Source of the DNA: Ephydatia muelleri | Taxonomy: Eukaryota; Porifera; Demospongiae; Spongillida; Spongillidae | Assembly (NCBI GenBank): GCA_013339895.1 | Contig: JABACO010000016.1 | Coordinates: forward strand, 5,968,814-6,032,813 | Direction of reading: 5' to 3' | Length of the DNA: 64,000 nucleotides | Part shown: in pieces, positions 11,966-27,260 of the stretch | Layout of the letters: every line of letters starts with the position of its first letter | Position numbering within the stretch: the stretch's first letter is position 1 | Notes under the pieces: generated by a model | The model's input: the letters and a program-made list of their open reading frames with translations, nothing else | What the model was told of the DNA's origin: nothing | Database searches by the model: none | Program-made: the position numbers and the translations under genes

Positions 11966-13135
11966 ACCTCCATGTGAACTTGTTGAAGTCAGCAGGAAGG
12001 CCAACACTTCTTTTTCCACCTGATGTGAGGTGCTCTCTCTTGCCTAACCTGGACATCCTCGGGGGGAGGGGCGGGCGAATTGCTTGCACTGCACTAGGTT
12101 TATCGCTGGCAAGCGTGCTGAGTCCAGGAAGCTGCTGTTTGATGTGGTGGCTGTTGATCTCCAGGCTGCATGTACACTTCTGTGTATGTGTGGGGCTTCT
12201 GCAGAATGGTCCATATTGCAAGGGTCACCCAACCTAGTGTAGCTTCAGATGCTTCGAAAATGTTTGATGAGTTCAGACAGTGCTTTGCTCTGTGTGCAGC
12301 CATCGAAGTTACCAATGACGTTTGGTGCCAAGCACAACTTATGGTAGTCTAGACTTCTTTTTTTTTCTCCTATCATGCTGCTGCTGCCTTTATTGCCTTA
12401 CTGACATCCTTGGGCTTTGGCTGTGCTGACAGCATTCACCTTCCGCATGCAGTGACAGTGTTAATTCCCAGGTCTCCCTTCCCATCACCATTATAGTAGA
12501 GTATCTCCTACTCCCCAGAAGGTCTTGTTGGGGAAGATTGATGACCAACATTTCCATAATTTGTTGGAGTCTTCTTCTCCTGCAAACAAAGCTCGCCTGC
12601 TGTCATTGTCTGCCCCTCATGCAGCCTCCTGGCTTTCAGTGATCTCTTCTATTAGTTTGATCCTGCAAATGATGGTGGCTGGGGTTGGACACTTCAGGTC
12701 GCTCCATTCTGGCCACAACGCTGTGACCTGCAGGTGGTCATACGCCACAATTGCTTGTGGGATGAGGTGTTTAACCTCTGTTGTTGTGCCCACGTGAGTG
12801 TTAGTGTGGAGAAAGGCCATGGACCTTGACCACACCAGACCTGCAGATATCCACATTGCTGGATGGGACAGAGACAAACCTGCTGCATTTGACATTACCA
12901 TCACATCACCCCTCTGTCCTGCCATATATCTCCATTTCAATGGACCTAAATACCAGGAGTTGGGCTGGTCCTGCATTCCATTGGCAGTTGAGACATATGG
13001 CAATTGAGGCAAAGATACCATCTCCAACATTCACCTATCCTCCTCCAAATCAACAGTTGTGGCTGGAATTTATGGCTGATTGAATATGGCCCCGATCCTC
13101 TACACTGCTAGAGCCATCCTGTTTAATATAATATT

Positions 13136-14996
13136 AACGAAACTTTATTCATGATTAGGTAACTAACTGACTTCTTTTAAACTTCCAAAGGACACGGTAA
13201 TTGCCAATAAACAATTTGTACATTTAAGCGCATTATGCAATAACGTTTTTTTTAATTGTTTAGTCAAATGATGTCTTAGCTCTCCCGGCTTGTAACATGC
13301 AAACCAAAGAGCTGTTCAAATTATGCACTCATTAAAAATGTAACATAATTGTAATGACTTCACCATTTTTTCTCAAATGACCAACCAAAAATATTTTTCT
13401 GTATCGTAAAAGATCCCTGTTTGGAACACATTGTTTCATTTATGTACCAATATCTGGTCAGCAAAATGTAGTGGTGTCTGTTGGACAGTATCTTGGTACA
13501 AATTGTATACCCATTTCTGTAACAGATACGATATCAGATCTGGTACATCTATGAATCATATATGTAACTGACAACTTTCCTTAGATGGATAGAATTTCAC
13601 CTCCTTATAGAGCTTTCTTAAATAACATGTGGATCATTTACAAAATGCAATACATGTGAAAACAATATCTTGTGTTTTTCAAATCATGTACAAGTTTACA
13701 CAACATACAATCTTCTGGTTTCAACAGGAGATTCCTGAAAGGCACACAACTGTGTGCAGTGATGGACCATGTTCGCAGACCAACACATTCTGAAGGCACA
13801 GTGAAGATTGATCGTGAAAGCAGTGGCAGCCATTTTATGACGCTGGTCTCCATCAGCAGAACACAATGACTTAACCCCCTAGAGTGAGCACTGCTCCACC
13901 CAATGTCTTGAACAGTCATATGTTAAATAAGCCAGGTAATAACTGTTTATCTCACTACATTATAATGTTAACAACTTGTTTATCTCCCTGATTAATTTGA
14001 GTACAACTCAATGTAGTCATGACAATTTATAAGACAAGATTCCTGAGATACATTTCCTTAGTGAAACGCAGAGTGGTAGGGAGGACAATGTTGTGCATGT
14101 TGATGCCTGCACATTTAATGGCATGTGATCATGCAGTAAATTTTATACCTTTTGTGGTGTTCCAGGCTGGAATATGCCTTTGTCACCATACAGCTCCTGG
14201 TATAGTAGAACAAAATGGGATGAAAATAGCCATTGAAGACCAAGTGTACAACATAAAATATGCATTTTCTTCAGAGCTTTTTGTTGTCATTGAAATAACA
14301 AGCCTGGCATATGTATTGAAGGTGCTGGTAGCAAATGGCAAAGTGTTGAGCAATGTCATGACTAGAAGATAGTCTGTTGCTGAACAATGCGGAAACACTG
14401 CTATTAAATAATGTAAACCTGCACAAAGTACAGCTTCAGGTAAAAACAGGTCACTTCACACTAATGTCTTACCTCTCTGCATTGAAAGCAGACATCTTCC
14501 ATACATTCAACAAGTGGAGTATTAAAGGAAATGTTTTCTTCTGCAGTAAGTGTGCTGCTTCACAGTATTAACAAACATCTGACACAAGCATCACCACTCA
14601 TCACTCAGTGATGGTGCAACTATGCGATCTGGAACACCTGGTATTATACATAAATAACACTTAAAGCACAACGTACTTCTTATCACCTTTTCCAGACAGC
14701 CAATTGCCGGTCATCCAAATACGATCCTATGATACATATAGCCATTTGTATCCATACTTTGAAGTTTCTCCCACAGAAAGACTGGTATTAGTAACAGATG
14801 CTCCCATGGAGTTTCACATTGAAAGCAGATGTGAGAAACAGTTTCAGACCAGCTTGAATCTTTTGCTTTTTGCCCTTTTGAAAGCAGCTGCATCAGTCCC
14901 ACAATAAACACTTGCAAGGTCCAAGTGGGATTGTGTAGAGAGAAGTCTCCAACTGTAAGCATCTATAACAATACAAAATGACAAAACGTATATATT
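13136..14996. other. Core of IR1, no gene recognised
   Basis: Unique sequence between the two arms. A few open frames (for example 14019-14372 plus and 13638-13919 minus) show no motif I know and no convincing splice structure. I call none of them. Confidence 0.5.
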
Positions 14997-15717
14997 CAGG
15001 GTGTCCAGAAATGAACAGAACAGGTTTTAATAATGTTGACACTGTAATGATAAGGCAAATAACAATAGTGGAAACAAAATTTTAAGTGGCATTAATATTA
15101 AATAACTAAAATCAACAGCAATAATGTGAACTAGTAATATGCGACAACCTGTATTATGATTATTATTTTTTAGTAGACAATAAAGTCCAGAACTATAATG
15201 TCAATCGATTATTTCAATTGCTACATTTTTGTTATCAAACTTGATAACCCTCACACAATCTAAAGACTTTGTAAATTAAAAACTCACTATTGAAGTCATA
15301 TTTGATGATCAGTGATTGATTTATGTTTCTCCAATTAAGGAATGAGTATAATTGCAAGTTATAACAAAATTAATAGGACTTCATAAGCGATTAAACGTAA
15401 AATGATATTTAACTTTAAAAACTCAGTATTTAAATCAGTAACTTGAAAATAAATCAATCCAAACCAGATAATTAACCTCAGGCTAATTAAAAGTAGTTAT
15501 TAAAATCAAATATTATTAAGCGCTAGCTTGAATATTGATAATTACAGAGGACCTTGATAAATTTGATTTTTTAACATTTGAATTTAGGTACTCAACTGTT
15601 TAACTTAATTTCACCTATACTATTTGCCTAATCAGAGCCATCTAAAAGCAGTATCAACTAACTTCAATATGAAGCTATAATCATTTACACCTGTCCTGCT
15701 CATTCGAGGACACCCTG
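14997..15717. mobile_element. AT-rich non-autonomous TIR element
   Basis: Starts CAGGGTGTCCAGAAATGAAC and ends with the reverse complement of CAGGGTGTCCTCGAATGAGC, followed inwards by AGRACAGGT on both sides: about 30 bp of inverted terminus. The 721-bp interior is AT-rich without coding potential. It lies in the central spacer of IR1. Superfamily not assigned, and no certain target duplication. Confidence 0.75.
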
Positions 15718-16109
15718 TATGTGCAAGCAGCAAAATTTGCATACTATTATTATGCACTTACAGACAAGGGTCAGCAGGAATGAATAAAAGAGGGTTGTCT
15801 TTTCATGTACTGTATAATGCACCCTCATGTCAGCTTTGTACGTTAGTAAGCTATTCGCTGCAAAGCTGATTCTCTTGTTGTCTTGGGATATTAATCACTG
15901 CACTGTACAGTCGGTTGTACTTCAGTTTTACCCCACACATATTTAAAATCAATCCAAATCAATTTACGTGTTACTAACACTCCCACTCTTCTATTTTTAA
16001 CATAATAATAATGCTATATACATGTGAATGGCTACGTGTAATAGCATGTGTTCATGTGGACAAAGGTATTACAGATTCACTGACTGTCTGTTCAATGGAA
16101 TCGTGAATG

Positions 16110-18195
16110 TTAATATTATATTAAACAGGATGGCTAAGAACCATATTCAACCGCCATAAATCTCAGCCACAACTGATGACTTGGGGAGGACAGGTGAATG
16201 GCGAGGTGGGATGCCAGCCTGGAGATGGTATCGTGGGCCTCCTTGCCCCAATTGCCATATGTCTCCACTGCCAATGGAATGCAGGACCAGCCCGGCATTT
16301 GGGTCCATTGGAGTGGAGCTTACGGGCCTCTTCTGCAAGGGCTGCTGCACCAGTGTGGTGACACAACTCACCCAAGATGGCAGGGCAGAGGGGTGATGTG
16401 ATATAATGTCTAGTGCAGCCGGTTTGCCACTGTCCCATCCAGCAATAAGGATGTCAGCAGGTCTGGTGTGATCAAGGTCTCTGGTGAGGCCATGGCCTTT
16501 CTCCCCACTAACGCTCAGGTGGGCACGACGACAGAGGTTGATCACCTCATTCCACAAGCGATTGTGACTTATGATCACATCTCCCCCATGCCTGCAGGTC
16601 ACAGCATGGTGACCAAGAGGATCAAGGGCAGTATCAGGGCAGTATGGGCATGTGGAACGATCTGAAGTGTCCAACTCCAGCCACCACCTAATGGCCATCA
16701 GGAATTGGGCAGCCCAAAGGGACCACTGAAAACTAGGAGGCTGTGTGAGGGGCAGGCACTGACCACAGGCAAGCTCTGTTAGCAGGAGAAGACTTCAAAA
16801 AAGTATGGAATATTTGGTCATCAATCTTCCCCTTCAAAAAAGGGGGGGGGGGGGGGGAAGAGGGGGGGGGGGGGGATGCCAGAGCAGACTCTTCTATAAT
16901 GGTGATGGGAAGGAAGACATGGGAGTTAAACACTGCCACTGCATGCTGAAGGTGAATGTTGTCAGCACAGCCAAAGCCCAAGGATGTCAGTAAGGCAATG
17001 AAGGCAGCAGCAGCATGATGGGAGAGGGAAAGATGGTCTAGATCACCGTATTTTTAATTAAGTCCAGTTGTGTCTGGCACTGAACGTCATTGGTAACTTC
17101 GATGGCTGCACACAGAGCAAAACACTGTCTGATCTCATCATCAAACATCCTCAAAGCTCTGAAGCCCCACTAGGTGGGGTGACCCTTGCAATATGGACCA
17201 TTCTGCAGAAGCCTCCACACATACGCAGAATTGTACATGCAATCTGGAGATCAACAGCTGCCATGTCAACTAGGCCAGAGGACTCTGCACACTTGCCAGC
17301 AATGAACTTGGTGCAGTGCAGGCAATCTCTCCCCCCCCCCCCCCCCCCCCTCCCCCCCCCTCCTTTCCCCCAACAATGTCCAGGTTGGGCAGGAGAAAGC
17401 ACCTCACATCAGGTGGAGAAAGAAGTGTTGCCCTTCCTGCTGACTTCAACAAGTTCACATGGAAGCCCAGTGCAGGGCCATCTCCTGTTCACATTGAGGT
17501 CCAGTGCAGGGCCCATCTCCAGTTCACATGGAGGCCTAGTGCAGGGCCATCTCCTGTTCACATGGAGGTCCAGTGCAGGGCCCATCTCTGTTCACATGGA
17601 GGCCTAGTGCAGGGTCCATCTCCAGTTCACATGGAAGCCCAGTGCAGGGCCATCTCCTGTTCACATGGAGGTCCATCTCCAGTTCATATGAAAGCCCATG
17701 CAGTGGGCCCATCTCCTCAATCAGGTGCAAGGCATGCAGCACAGCTGGTTGGCTGCCAGCCAGGGCTACATCATCAAGGAACCAGGTCTGAAGGACAAGG
17801 TCAGCACACTTCATCATCTGCATCCAGGCTGGACTACTCTTTTATGTGGGACCAACACAAGCAGCAAGGGACCGAAGAGGTCAGTCACCCTGCTGCACTC
17901 CAGACTCTGAGCTGATCTGGCCAAGTGGGTGCCACAACAGAGGGTACCAAGGCACCCATGGTGGCACTCAGCAAAAAAGGTGTCACACTCATAAAGAACT
18001 GCTTGCCTAGAAATAAAATTGAAGGCATGCTTCATATCCACCGTGAAGGTCATTGTCCATCCAGTGCTCAGTCCTCAATGCATCACCTGAGATCATGGGT
18101 TACCTTCTCTGCACCAGCATGACAAGCAACGCCCATCTGCATGGGCTGAAAGAACTCAGCTGCCTTGTCCTTCACCATGACACACATGCTTAGAA
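16110..18195 (-). pseudogene. Non-LTR retrotransposon (RT plus RLE-like end), right arm
   Basis: The better-preserved copy. On the minus strand it has MTFTVDMKHAFNFISRQAVL (RT, about 18053), WFLDDVALAGS (RT catalytic block, about 17780), LPNLDIVGG, CTILRMCGGFCRMVHIARVT (about 17200), then an open segment 16698-16147. That segment carries CPYCPDTALDPLGHHAVTC (a C-x2-C-x9-H-x4-C knuckle), RPADILIAGWDSGKPAALDI and finally SSVVAEIYGG near the end. The knuckle followed by a PAD...ALDI block is the layout of RLE-type non-LTR elements. Frameshifts inactivate it, and long G and C runs at 16842-16875 and 17331-17360 interrupt it. A third, shattered copy is at 33000-33780. Confidence 0.8.
17455..17705 (-). 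repeat. Minisatellite expanded inside RT coding region (right arm)
   Basis: Six to seven ragged copies of the ~35-bp unit seen at 11775-11965, here in inverse orientation. Variants such as GGAGGCCTAGTGCAGGG and GGAAGCCCAGTGCAGGG alternate, which suggests separate expansion after the arms parted. Confidence 0.8.
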
Positions 18196-18689
18196 TTAAT
18201 AAAACCCAGTCAGGACTTCATAATTACACACAGTTCTAGATAATAAAACAAATTTCCGATCATTTCATCAGGTTAGCTAATGAATTCAAAGATATGAAAG
18301 TGTAATCACATAATCACGTCCAGCATCATTCTTGAGATGTATAAGCTCCAATTAGGTGTCATAGTATAATTGCTGTAGTTTTATATCAGGTTGAAAAATG
18401 AGTCACCACCAGATACAAAAACTGTAGGCCTACAGGTCTTCAGAAAATCTGCACACATTCTCACTGTATTCAATACAAGGGTGGATCCAAGGTTTCGAGA
18501 GGAGGGGGCAAAGTGATAAGCAAGAATGGGGAGAGGTAACCTTCCTGCCCAGCTAGGGAATACAGTGGACCTGGACATGAACGAACAACTGAATGAATCT
18601 GACTGAACTTTCTTACGGAGCACTTTAGCAAAGGATAAATTAATAAAGTACAGCTGAAATATGGCAAGTGTTTAAACACATTATCAGTT

Positions 18690-20785
18690 CCCTATCACAT
18701 CCATGTCCATATTAATTAATGAACCATAGAACCATACTATACTGCATCCCGCAGCTACCGCTGTTAATGACATCATAATCATATAACTCTCTAGCAAGGA
18801 AACAGCCAAAATGGAGACCGCAATTCATTCAATACTCGTTTTGTGGACACTAGTTCCATTTTCCGAAAAATTGAACTGATGATGTCATGCCCTTAACAAC
18901 GACTTTGACAACCGAAGACCTTTGGAACGTGAGTTCACTCAAATGGGCTAATCGCCATTTTAACACCCTACAAGGAAAGGAACACCTTTTTTCTATTTGT
19001 GTTGCAAACCACGAGGCGTAGGCAACTTGCTAAGGCAAGCTACGAGCCTTGAAAGCGGGTTGGTCTTTGCGTACCACTTTGATACAGAAGCGATTCTTCA
19101 CGCTCAGAAAGCAGACATAAAGTAAAAGGTTTGTTCGTAAAGGGAACTAAAGGTACTAATAGATATTAGCATTGGTTTGTAGCCACAGTTTTTTTTTTTG
19201 ACAGCGATCAAACGTACTAAAAGTTAGTACACTACACCGGCCTGCGCGGGAGTATCGTCTGATGTTTATGTGTTTGGTTACTAGCCTACTGTGGGATTGC
19301 CGCCACGTTACGTGGGGCAATGAATAGGAGTTGTTCTTTCATAATTCAGAGCACTGCTGGACCTTATCTGGCATAGAATGGTACGTCCTTTGTAGCGTGT
19401 GGACACGGGCATGTATTGATTTTGCCCCTTGTTCTCCAAGGAGGCCAAATCCGACATGCCATTCCTTTGCCCAATTAAGGGATTATATGGTCCTCCAATA
19501 GATGCATTTTCGGTGAAATGGAGGAATTGGGGAAAGAAGCTCTGAAGTTTCCCATGAACTGGGGTATTGCTCTGGACTAGTCTTTTCAGGACCCTTGATG
19601 CCATCTTCACCTCCACTTCGGTAGGTAGAGTACTGCACTCATTGCGTATCATAGTCACCTGCATACCTCACACATTACGTCCTTCAAATGTCTATATCAA
19701 GGGTGGTGCTGGTATTAGCTGTTGTAATTGTATTGGTGACTCCATGAAACAACAAGTGCACTTCCAGTTAAAGAGCAGGAAGCAATGGACCAGTGCTCTA
19801 CATGGTAGCTCCAGAGGTTGACACAGTAAGATAGGACATTGCAATTGTTCTATGATAGCAGGGTTGTTCGTGTTTGAAAGTGTCTGATTATATAGTGAGT
19901 ATAGCATTGGTGGGCTATCTTTCTAATTTCGGTAACTTTTATGAGGGCTGGTTTTGTTGGATGGCCTGTTGTGGGAGTGACATTCACATGTAGGTATGTG
20001 GTGATGTGGGATTGCAGATCTGAATGAAGATAAATATAGATACACATGTATCAGCCTGTTCAGACATGTTGGTAATCTGTCAAACCTTGCATTCCTCAGC
20101 AGTGGGTTTCTTCCAGTTGTACTAACTGTGTAGTGAGAATGTTGACATTGTGCTAGAATGCTTTGACCCATAACCTGTTTGACAGAATTTGAGTGGGTGA
20201 ATGTTGACAGCATCATTGTGAGTATCAATGCCAAGTACTGAGTGTAAACTCTGTGCATTGGTATGACCACTTGATTTCTTATCCCTAGGTACCACAAGCA
20301 AGCGACCACACACCCCTGAACTTTGTTTACATGTATGCTCCATTCACACCGCACCAATACACACGCCGCGTATCGTGCTGAAATAAAACTGTGGCTTGTT
20401 CTAATTGTTGTAAATATGCCTTTTTAGATGTTTATAACTCGCTGACTTCGAAATATTGTCGCCGTCTTTGCTACGATCAAAGTACCCCCCCACCTCGTAA
20501 ATACCGCCTCTATCACATGGACGTATAAAAAGGATGCACGGCTATGAGAATAATATAGTAGGTAATTTTATAGAACAAATGATCTCGTAGACATGACTTA
20601 AAAAGCATGAAACGTGGGTTGCGATTTACAATAAGCTATTCGACTAATTTTTTTTTTTACTTCAAAGTATACCGTAATGTCCAATTATCGGACTAGTGTC
20701 CAGCCGCAAACAGGAGTGTGAAATCAAACTTAATATCGCAGTATAATGAAATGACGATTCACATATATGTTAACACATGATCCAA
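18690..20785. other. Arm-specific insertion, no gene recognised
   Basis: This stretch is present only in the right arm of IR1. Minus-strand open frames at 19308-19664 (118 codons) and 19923-20357 (144 codons) are the longest. Their translations are not low-complexity, but I recognise no domain, and no splice structure links them. They could be decayed exons or chance. Confidence 0.4.
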
Positions 20786-22310
<1,525 letters not shown>

Positions 22311-23102
22311 ATTTTTAGGTACAGATGAATATTAACTTTAATATCTATGGCTGTACAGATCACTATAGTATAGTATCTATGTACAGATCTAGATTTGTTC
22401 GCCAGCCATAACCTGTTATTGTTTTCGAATCGAACATACTTCAACAGGTTTGGGAAAAAATTAAGTACCAGAATGGCGGTGAATTATGTTACAGATATCT
22501 AAAAACATGTTGCATTACTTTGAGCACGTTAGAAATTCGCATTTATAGATCATCAGTGTCCGGTGAAGTAAAAAACCATCCAGCTAATCGACTGAAGTTG
22601 GTAATTACGCCTATACTTCATCATATAAATAGGTGTGCTCGTATGGGATCGATGTACTTCGAATGTTTGTCTTTGATAGAGAACGCACGTTGTGCTATTT
22701 ACAAGACACGTTGGGCATGTCGAACCTGGAAGTTTGCATGAGTCAGTGTGAAGCGGTTGTGAAAGGTGGGCGTTTTTTGGGAAAATTTCGTGCGTGATGA
22801 ACAATTGCTATTTCAGTTCGGTGTCAGCTTCACGAAGCTGTCGGTAAGAGAATCGCTGCATCAGACAGCACAGCACGTTATAAGCATATCATACGCATCG
22901 TCTTACGCAATCGTACGTTCGAAATAAAGCACGGTCACTGGTCTCGTTCCCAGTCTCACTACGTAAGCATTACTGCTATTGTACTATTGCAATGTTCGCG
23001 CACAAGATGTCGTAAAGTACACGTAAATTTGTGCGAGGTCTGATGTGTCACTCCAATTCTTGAGTTTGCATACGAACGAACATACGGCCAGCAGCATATT
23101 AC

Positions 23103-23207
23103 GCGTGCTGGGAGGACAATGCGAAACAAAAGCGGCCCGCATCCCACGCACCTCTCAATGTTGTAAGGTGAGGGCCGCTCTTGCTCTGCATTGTCCTCCA
23201 AGCACGC
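23103..23207. ncRNA. Imperfect 38-bp hairpin, between divergent ubiquitin loci
   Basis: GCGTGCTGGGAGGACAATGC at 23103 pairs with the reverse complement of GCGTGCTTGGAGGACAATGC ending at 23207, and the stem continues through AGCGGCCC. Arms are 23103-23140 and 23170-23207 with a 29-nt loop. Scattered mismatches in a long stem resemble a small-RNA precursor, but a short fold-back element is equally possible. No expression evidence. Confidence 0.4.
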
Positions 23208-23239
23208 TCACACAATTCTGTAGCAGCTTGTTGCTGTGT

Positions 23240-23815
<576 letters not shown>

Positions 23816-24235
23816 AAAAAACAGATGAATGCATTACACTCCATGTCACTCAAAATTATTTTGAGTGACAATAAAATAAAAGTGGATGTCAAAATACCTA
23901 GTGATTGTCACTAGACCAATATGCTCACTTTTTTAGATCACACATCCATGGGTGGGTGTGATTTAGGGTATGCACATTAAATAAACCCAGGCGCAATATG
24001 GAATTCAACCTGCATGTGCATAACTAGTGAACTACAACTGTGCCATCAACAGAAGGACCTCCACCTGTGCCATCAACAGAAGGACCTCCATCTGTGCCAT
24101 CAACCAAATATTGATCTATCACAGATTTCCAAGATGACCAGTAAATATACAGTGTTGTGTCTTGAATATTACTTACCCATGCCCCTCCATATGCTGACTT
24201 GAACAATGTTATATTCTCATCATCAATGTGTTTCT

Positions 24236-25460
24236 CTATGAATTGCGGCATGACATAATGCAAGGATGGCTGATTATCAGTGAGGATGGCTGACTCATGG
24301 TCAGATGTCTTCTTGCTGAGAAGTTGATCTTTGACACACTACATGGATCAAACAGGAAAAGGCCACTCCTTTTAAAACTATTCTTCACTGTTTCATCTGT
24401 TATCTGATCCACTGCCAACTTGAGAACCTTGGGGATGCTTTTGTTAGTTATCACATGGTTTGAGGTGGAAGTCTTCCATCTCTGTTTGGCTTTCTCCCAC
24501 AACCCCTTCAATGGCTTAAAAACTGACACATCTAAGGGTTGAAGCATGCAGTGGAGTTTGGGTAAAATGCTACCAAGATAATCCCGTTGGATGCACAGAA
24601 GTCACAAGTCTCAGGGGAGAGGTGTGACCTGCGACCATCAGCAAAAACCAGTACGTCTTTGTACTTGGTGTTCAGTAAGCCAGGGATTGACAACCTGGGA
24701 AATGTAATTGAAGAATGTTACAGTTGTCATCCAACCACTATCTGACTAAAGCCCAAATAGGATCTACACTCCCCACAGCTTCTATTACGTCATATGGGAT
24801 GCTCTGCTTGTAGGAGTAAACTGTCTTGGGTGGTGCCAAACTTCCATTGGCAGAATATCCCGTCAGCACAGTTAGGCCCTCTTTGTCATTCTCCTTGCAT
24901 GACACCTGCAAAAAGCTCTTACAATTAACAGGCCCCAATACTGTGCCCTTTTTCTTGGCAAGTAGGAACTGTGACTCATCAAAGTTAAATACTCTGAGGA
25001 TTTAGGAGAATATCTCCAGCTCCTTCCTGCTGAATGATGTAAGCCGCAATATCAGCGAACCACTTGCAAATATGAAACTCTGTTACAGTGGCCAATTAAC
25101 CTTTCAGGTACTTGTTCTGTGAGTTGAGGTTGGGCAGCATAAACCCATAGAACCAACATTTGCTATAGGCCTGTCATTAGTAAATGGGTTTTTCTACCAT
25201 CTTCTTTGATAATCTTTTGCACAATATCTATTAAATTATCACGATTTATAAGAAAGCCACACTTGATAACGATGCAAAAGGCTACCAATGAACCCTCCTC
25301 GGCCTTAGTGAGCACGGGGTTTGGACCCATTCGTCTCTCCTCTGGACTTTTACCAGCAAGTTTGTCCCGCAGTGTTGTACGGGGCACATTAAATGCCTTT
25401 GACGCTGTATTGCAAGTCAGACGACCCTCCGTAACTTCCTTCAGAGCTTAGTCCATGCTC
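24236..25460 (-). pseudogene. Tigger/jerky-like DDE transposase, decayed (copy B)
   Basis: Better preserved than copy A. The N-terminal helix-turn-helix region includes VPRTTLRDKLAGKSPEERR and KAEEGSLVAF (25400-25280). The catalytic acidic residues lie in NFDESQF (about 24985-24965), VFADGRRSHLS (about 24652-24620) and LQPLDVSVFKPLKGLWEKAK (24547-24488). The last is followed by a long open C-terminus ending near 24236 with LFLFDP. This order is typical of the pogo/Tigger/jerky group with CENP-B-like DNA binding. Several frame breaks separate the blocks. The protein would be about 400-450 residues if continuous. Confidence 0.8.
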
Positions 25461-27260
25461 TCAGTCGAATACTTCAAATATTGTCGTTCCATTACTGAAC
25501 ACTGCAATATGATAAATTGTATTCTTTCATTTATCATGATAATTTGGTATTTAAAGAAACATGCATGCATGCATGCATAAGCCTATGCAAGCTAGTCATG
25601 CATGCAATAGGCCTATAGTTCAATTCAGTCCAGAGAAGTTAAAATTATCTCTGTATAGACCCTTTTCCATTGTATAATGAAACATTAATCTTCTACGCGC
25701 ACGTTCACGTGAGCAAAGGTTAGAGAGCTGTTTTATTTTTATTTTTTTTAGAGCTACCTAAGGGCAATTCTAAGGTCTGTAACATTTGTGTAAGTTCGGT
25801 ACACGTTGTTTCCATCGGGTTGATCGAGGCGATGGTTTGTTCTGTAAGCGTACGGTTACTATAGGTTACTATAGGTTAAACAATCTTGTAATCCCTTTTG
25901 CGATCCATAGTAAGGTTCAAAAGAGTGAAACAACACATGATTCCAACCTTTTTGCTACACCCTGGGTGTAGGAAGGTACATTTGGCTTCAGCCTTTTGTG
26001 CATAATCTATGAACTAATCAAGAGTATGCAATTTAATGGCTTCGGCTGTAATCCCTCTGGTCCAGCTACAGAACATAAAGTACTAGAACCATACAAGCAG
26101 CATGCACATAGCTGTTGGGTGGGTGTATAGATATATAAGACATGTTCACAAGGTGTTGTGTTGCTGGGATTCTTGCGTCAAACTACCCACTTTGCGCTCA
26201 TGCACATTGATTATATACGCAGCCCAAGCCATGCATGCCCCGAAGATTCTGCGTCCACTCTTTATGAGTATGAACTCGTCTGTTGATGACATCAGCCAGC
26301 AAGATGCTTCGGCTCAAATAGGAGGTGTGACAACTTGCTTTTATAGCTGCATACACTATATAACTTTAGGTGATGCGAGTGAAATTGATATGAAGATAAG
26401 GGAGTGAACACAGAGGTGCACATGACAGACCAAGCTGCAAACACAGATGTAACAGTAAAGGACAATGGTGTGAACATGCATGAGGACCACTACTATACTG
26501 TCAGAGATACCTGCAAGAAGAGACAGACATGCATGAAGACAAAGGTGTGAACACAGAGCAAACAAATGCAGTACTGCCCTTTGATGAAAGTGCTGCATAA
26601 TCCTTGGTAACATCTTTTGCTGATTGTTTCATCAAACTGTTACGTACAGTTGCACAAAGTCAATGTCAATCACCTCAGAAGGATCTACCTTCATGCAGGA
26701 TAGAACTACACGCAAATAGCAACAAATTCACCCTGTACTACTTCTTACATTGTCCACAAATGACTTGTTCCACTCACAAGGAAGTGAGGTACACGATGGT
26801 TTAGTATATCCCAATTTGCATGCAGCTTCAATTTTAAACAGTAGAGCAGCAACATGGCTGCACACTTCACCTAATCAGCTGTGCACAAATGCATGGAAGG
26901 CAATATATGCACATAAATTAGTTGTGCAACTACGTCCAACTATGAGCTTACCCCGCCATGCATTTGCAATGTGCTGTATTCACAGAGCCATCTTGTTTAG
27001 ACAAAACAACCCATGTTTCATAACTTTGGTCAGGTGCCTTTTGACTTGGATTTACCTTTGCCATAAGACACTCGTACCTGCTAAGTTCATAAGAAAAAAA
27101 CTGTTTGAACATAACCATTGTAAAAGTAGTTGTATGCTTCAAGTGACTTGAAAGCCTTCAGAGTTTCCTGTGTGTATGTTCCCTTCGTATGAATGAGATA
27201 TGTGTATAATTATATGTATAAATGTCGCCAAACTGTAAATCTGGCCACGTGGTAACATCG

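Larger units (their letters stand above)
10724..13135 (+). pseudogene. Non-LTR retrotransposon (RT plus RLE-like end), left arm
   Basis: Broken frames read: VVKDKAAEFFQPMQMGAACR, an NAFN-containing RT motif, a GVQQGDLLGPLLL-like RT motif (about 11600), a catalytic YLDDGALAG (about 11710), LPNLDILGG, LDHTRPADIHIAGWDRDKPA near 12830, and FDITITSP. In other frames the CPxC...LGHHAVTC zinc knuckle (about 12700-12740) is partly kept. RT followed by a CCHC knuckle and a PAD...FDIT block matches non-LTR elements with a restriction-like endonuclease. That is the R2/CRE/HERO style, in contrast to APE-type elements. The 5' part is missing, and an unrelated block interrupts it at about 10967-11560. The mirrored copy lies at 16110-18195. 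Confidence 0.75.

Noticed and set aside
19308-20357. Hypothetical proteins on the minus strand
   Set aside because: No recognisable domain, no splice structure, and adjacent frames equally open. Kept only as a note under the arm-specific insertion.
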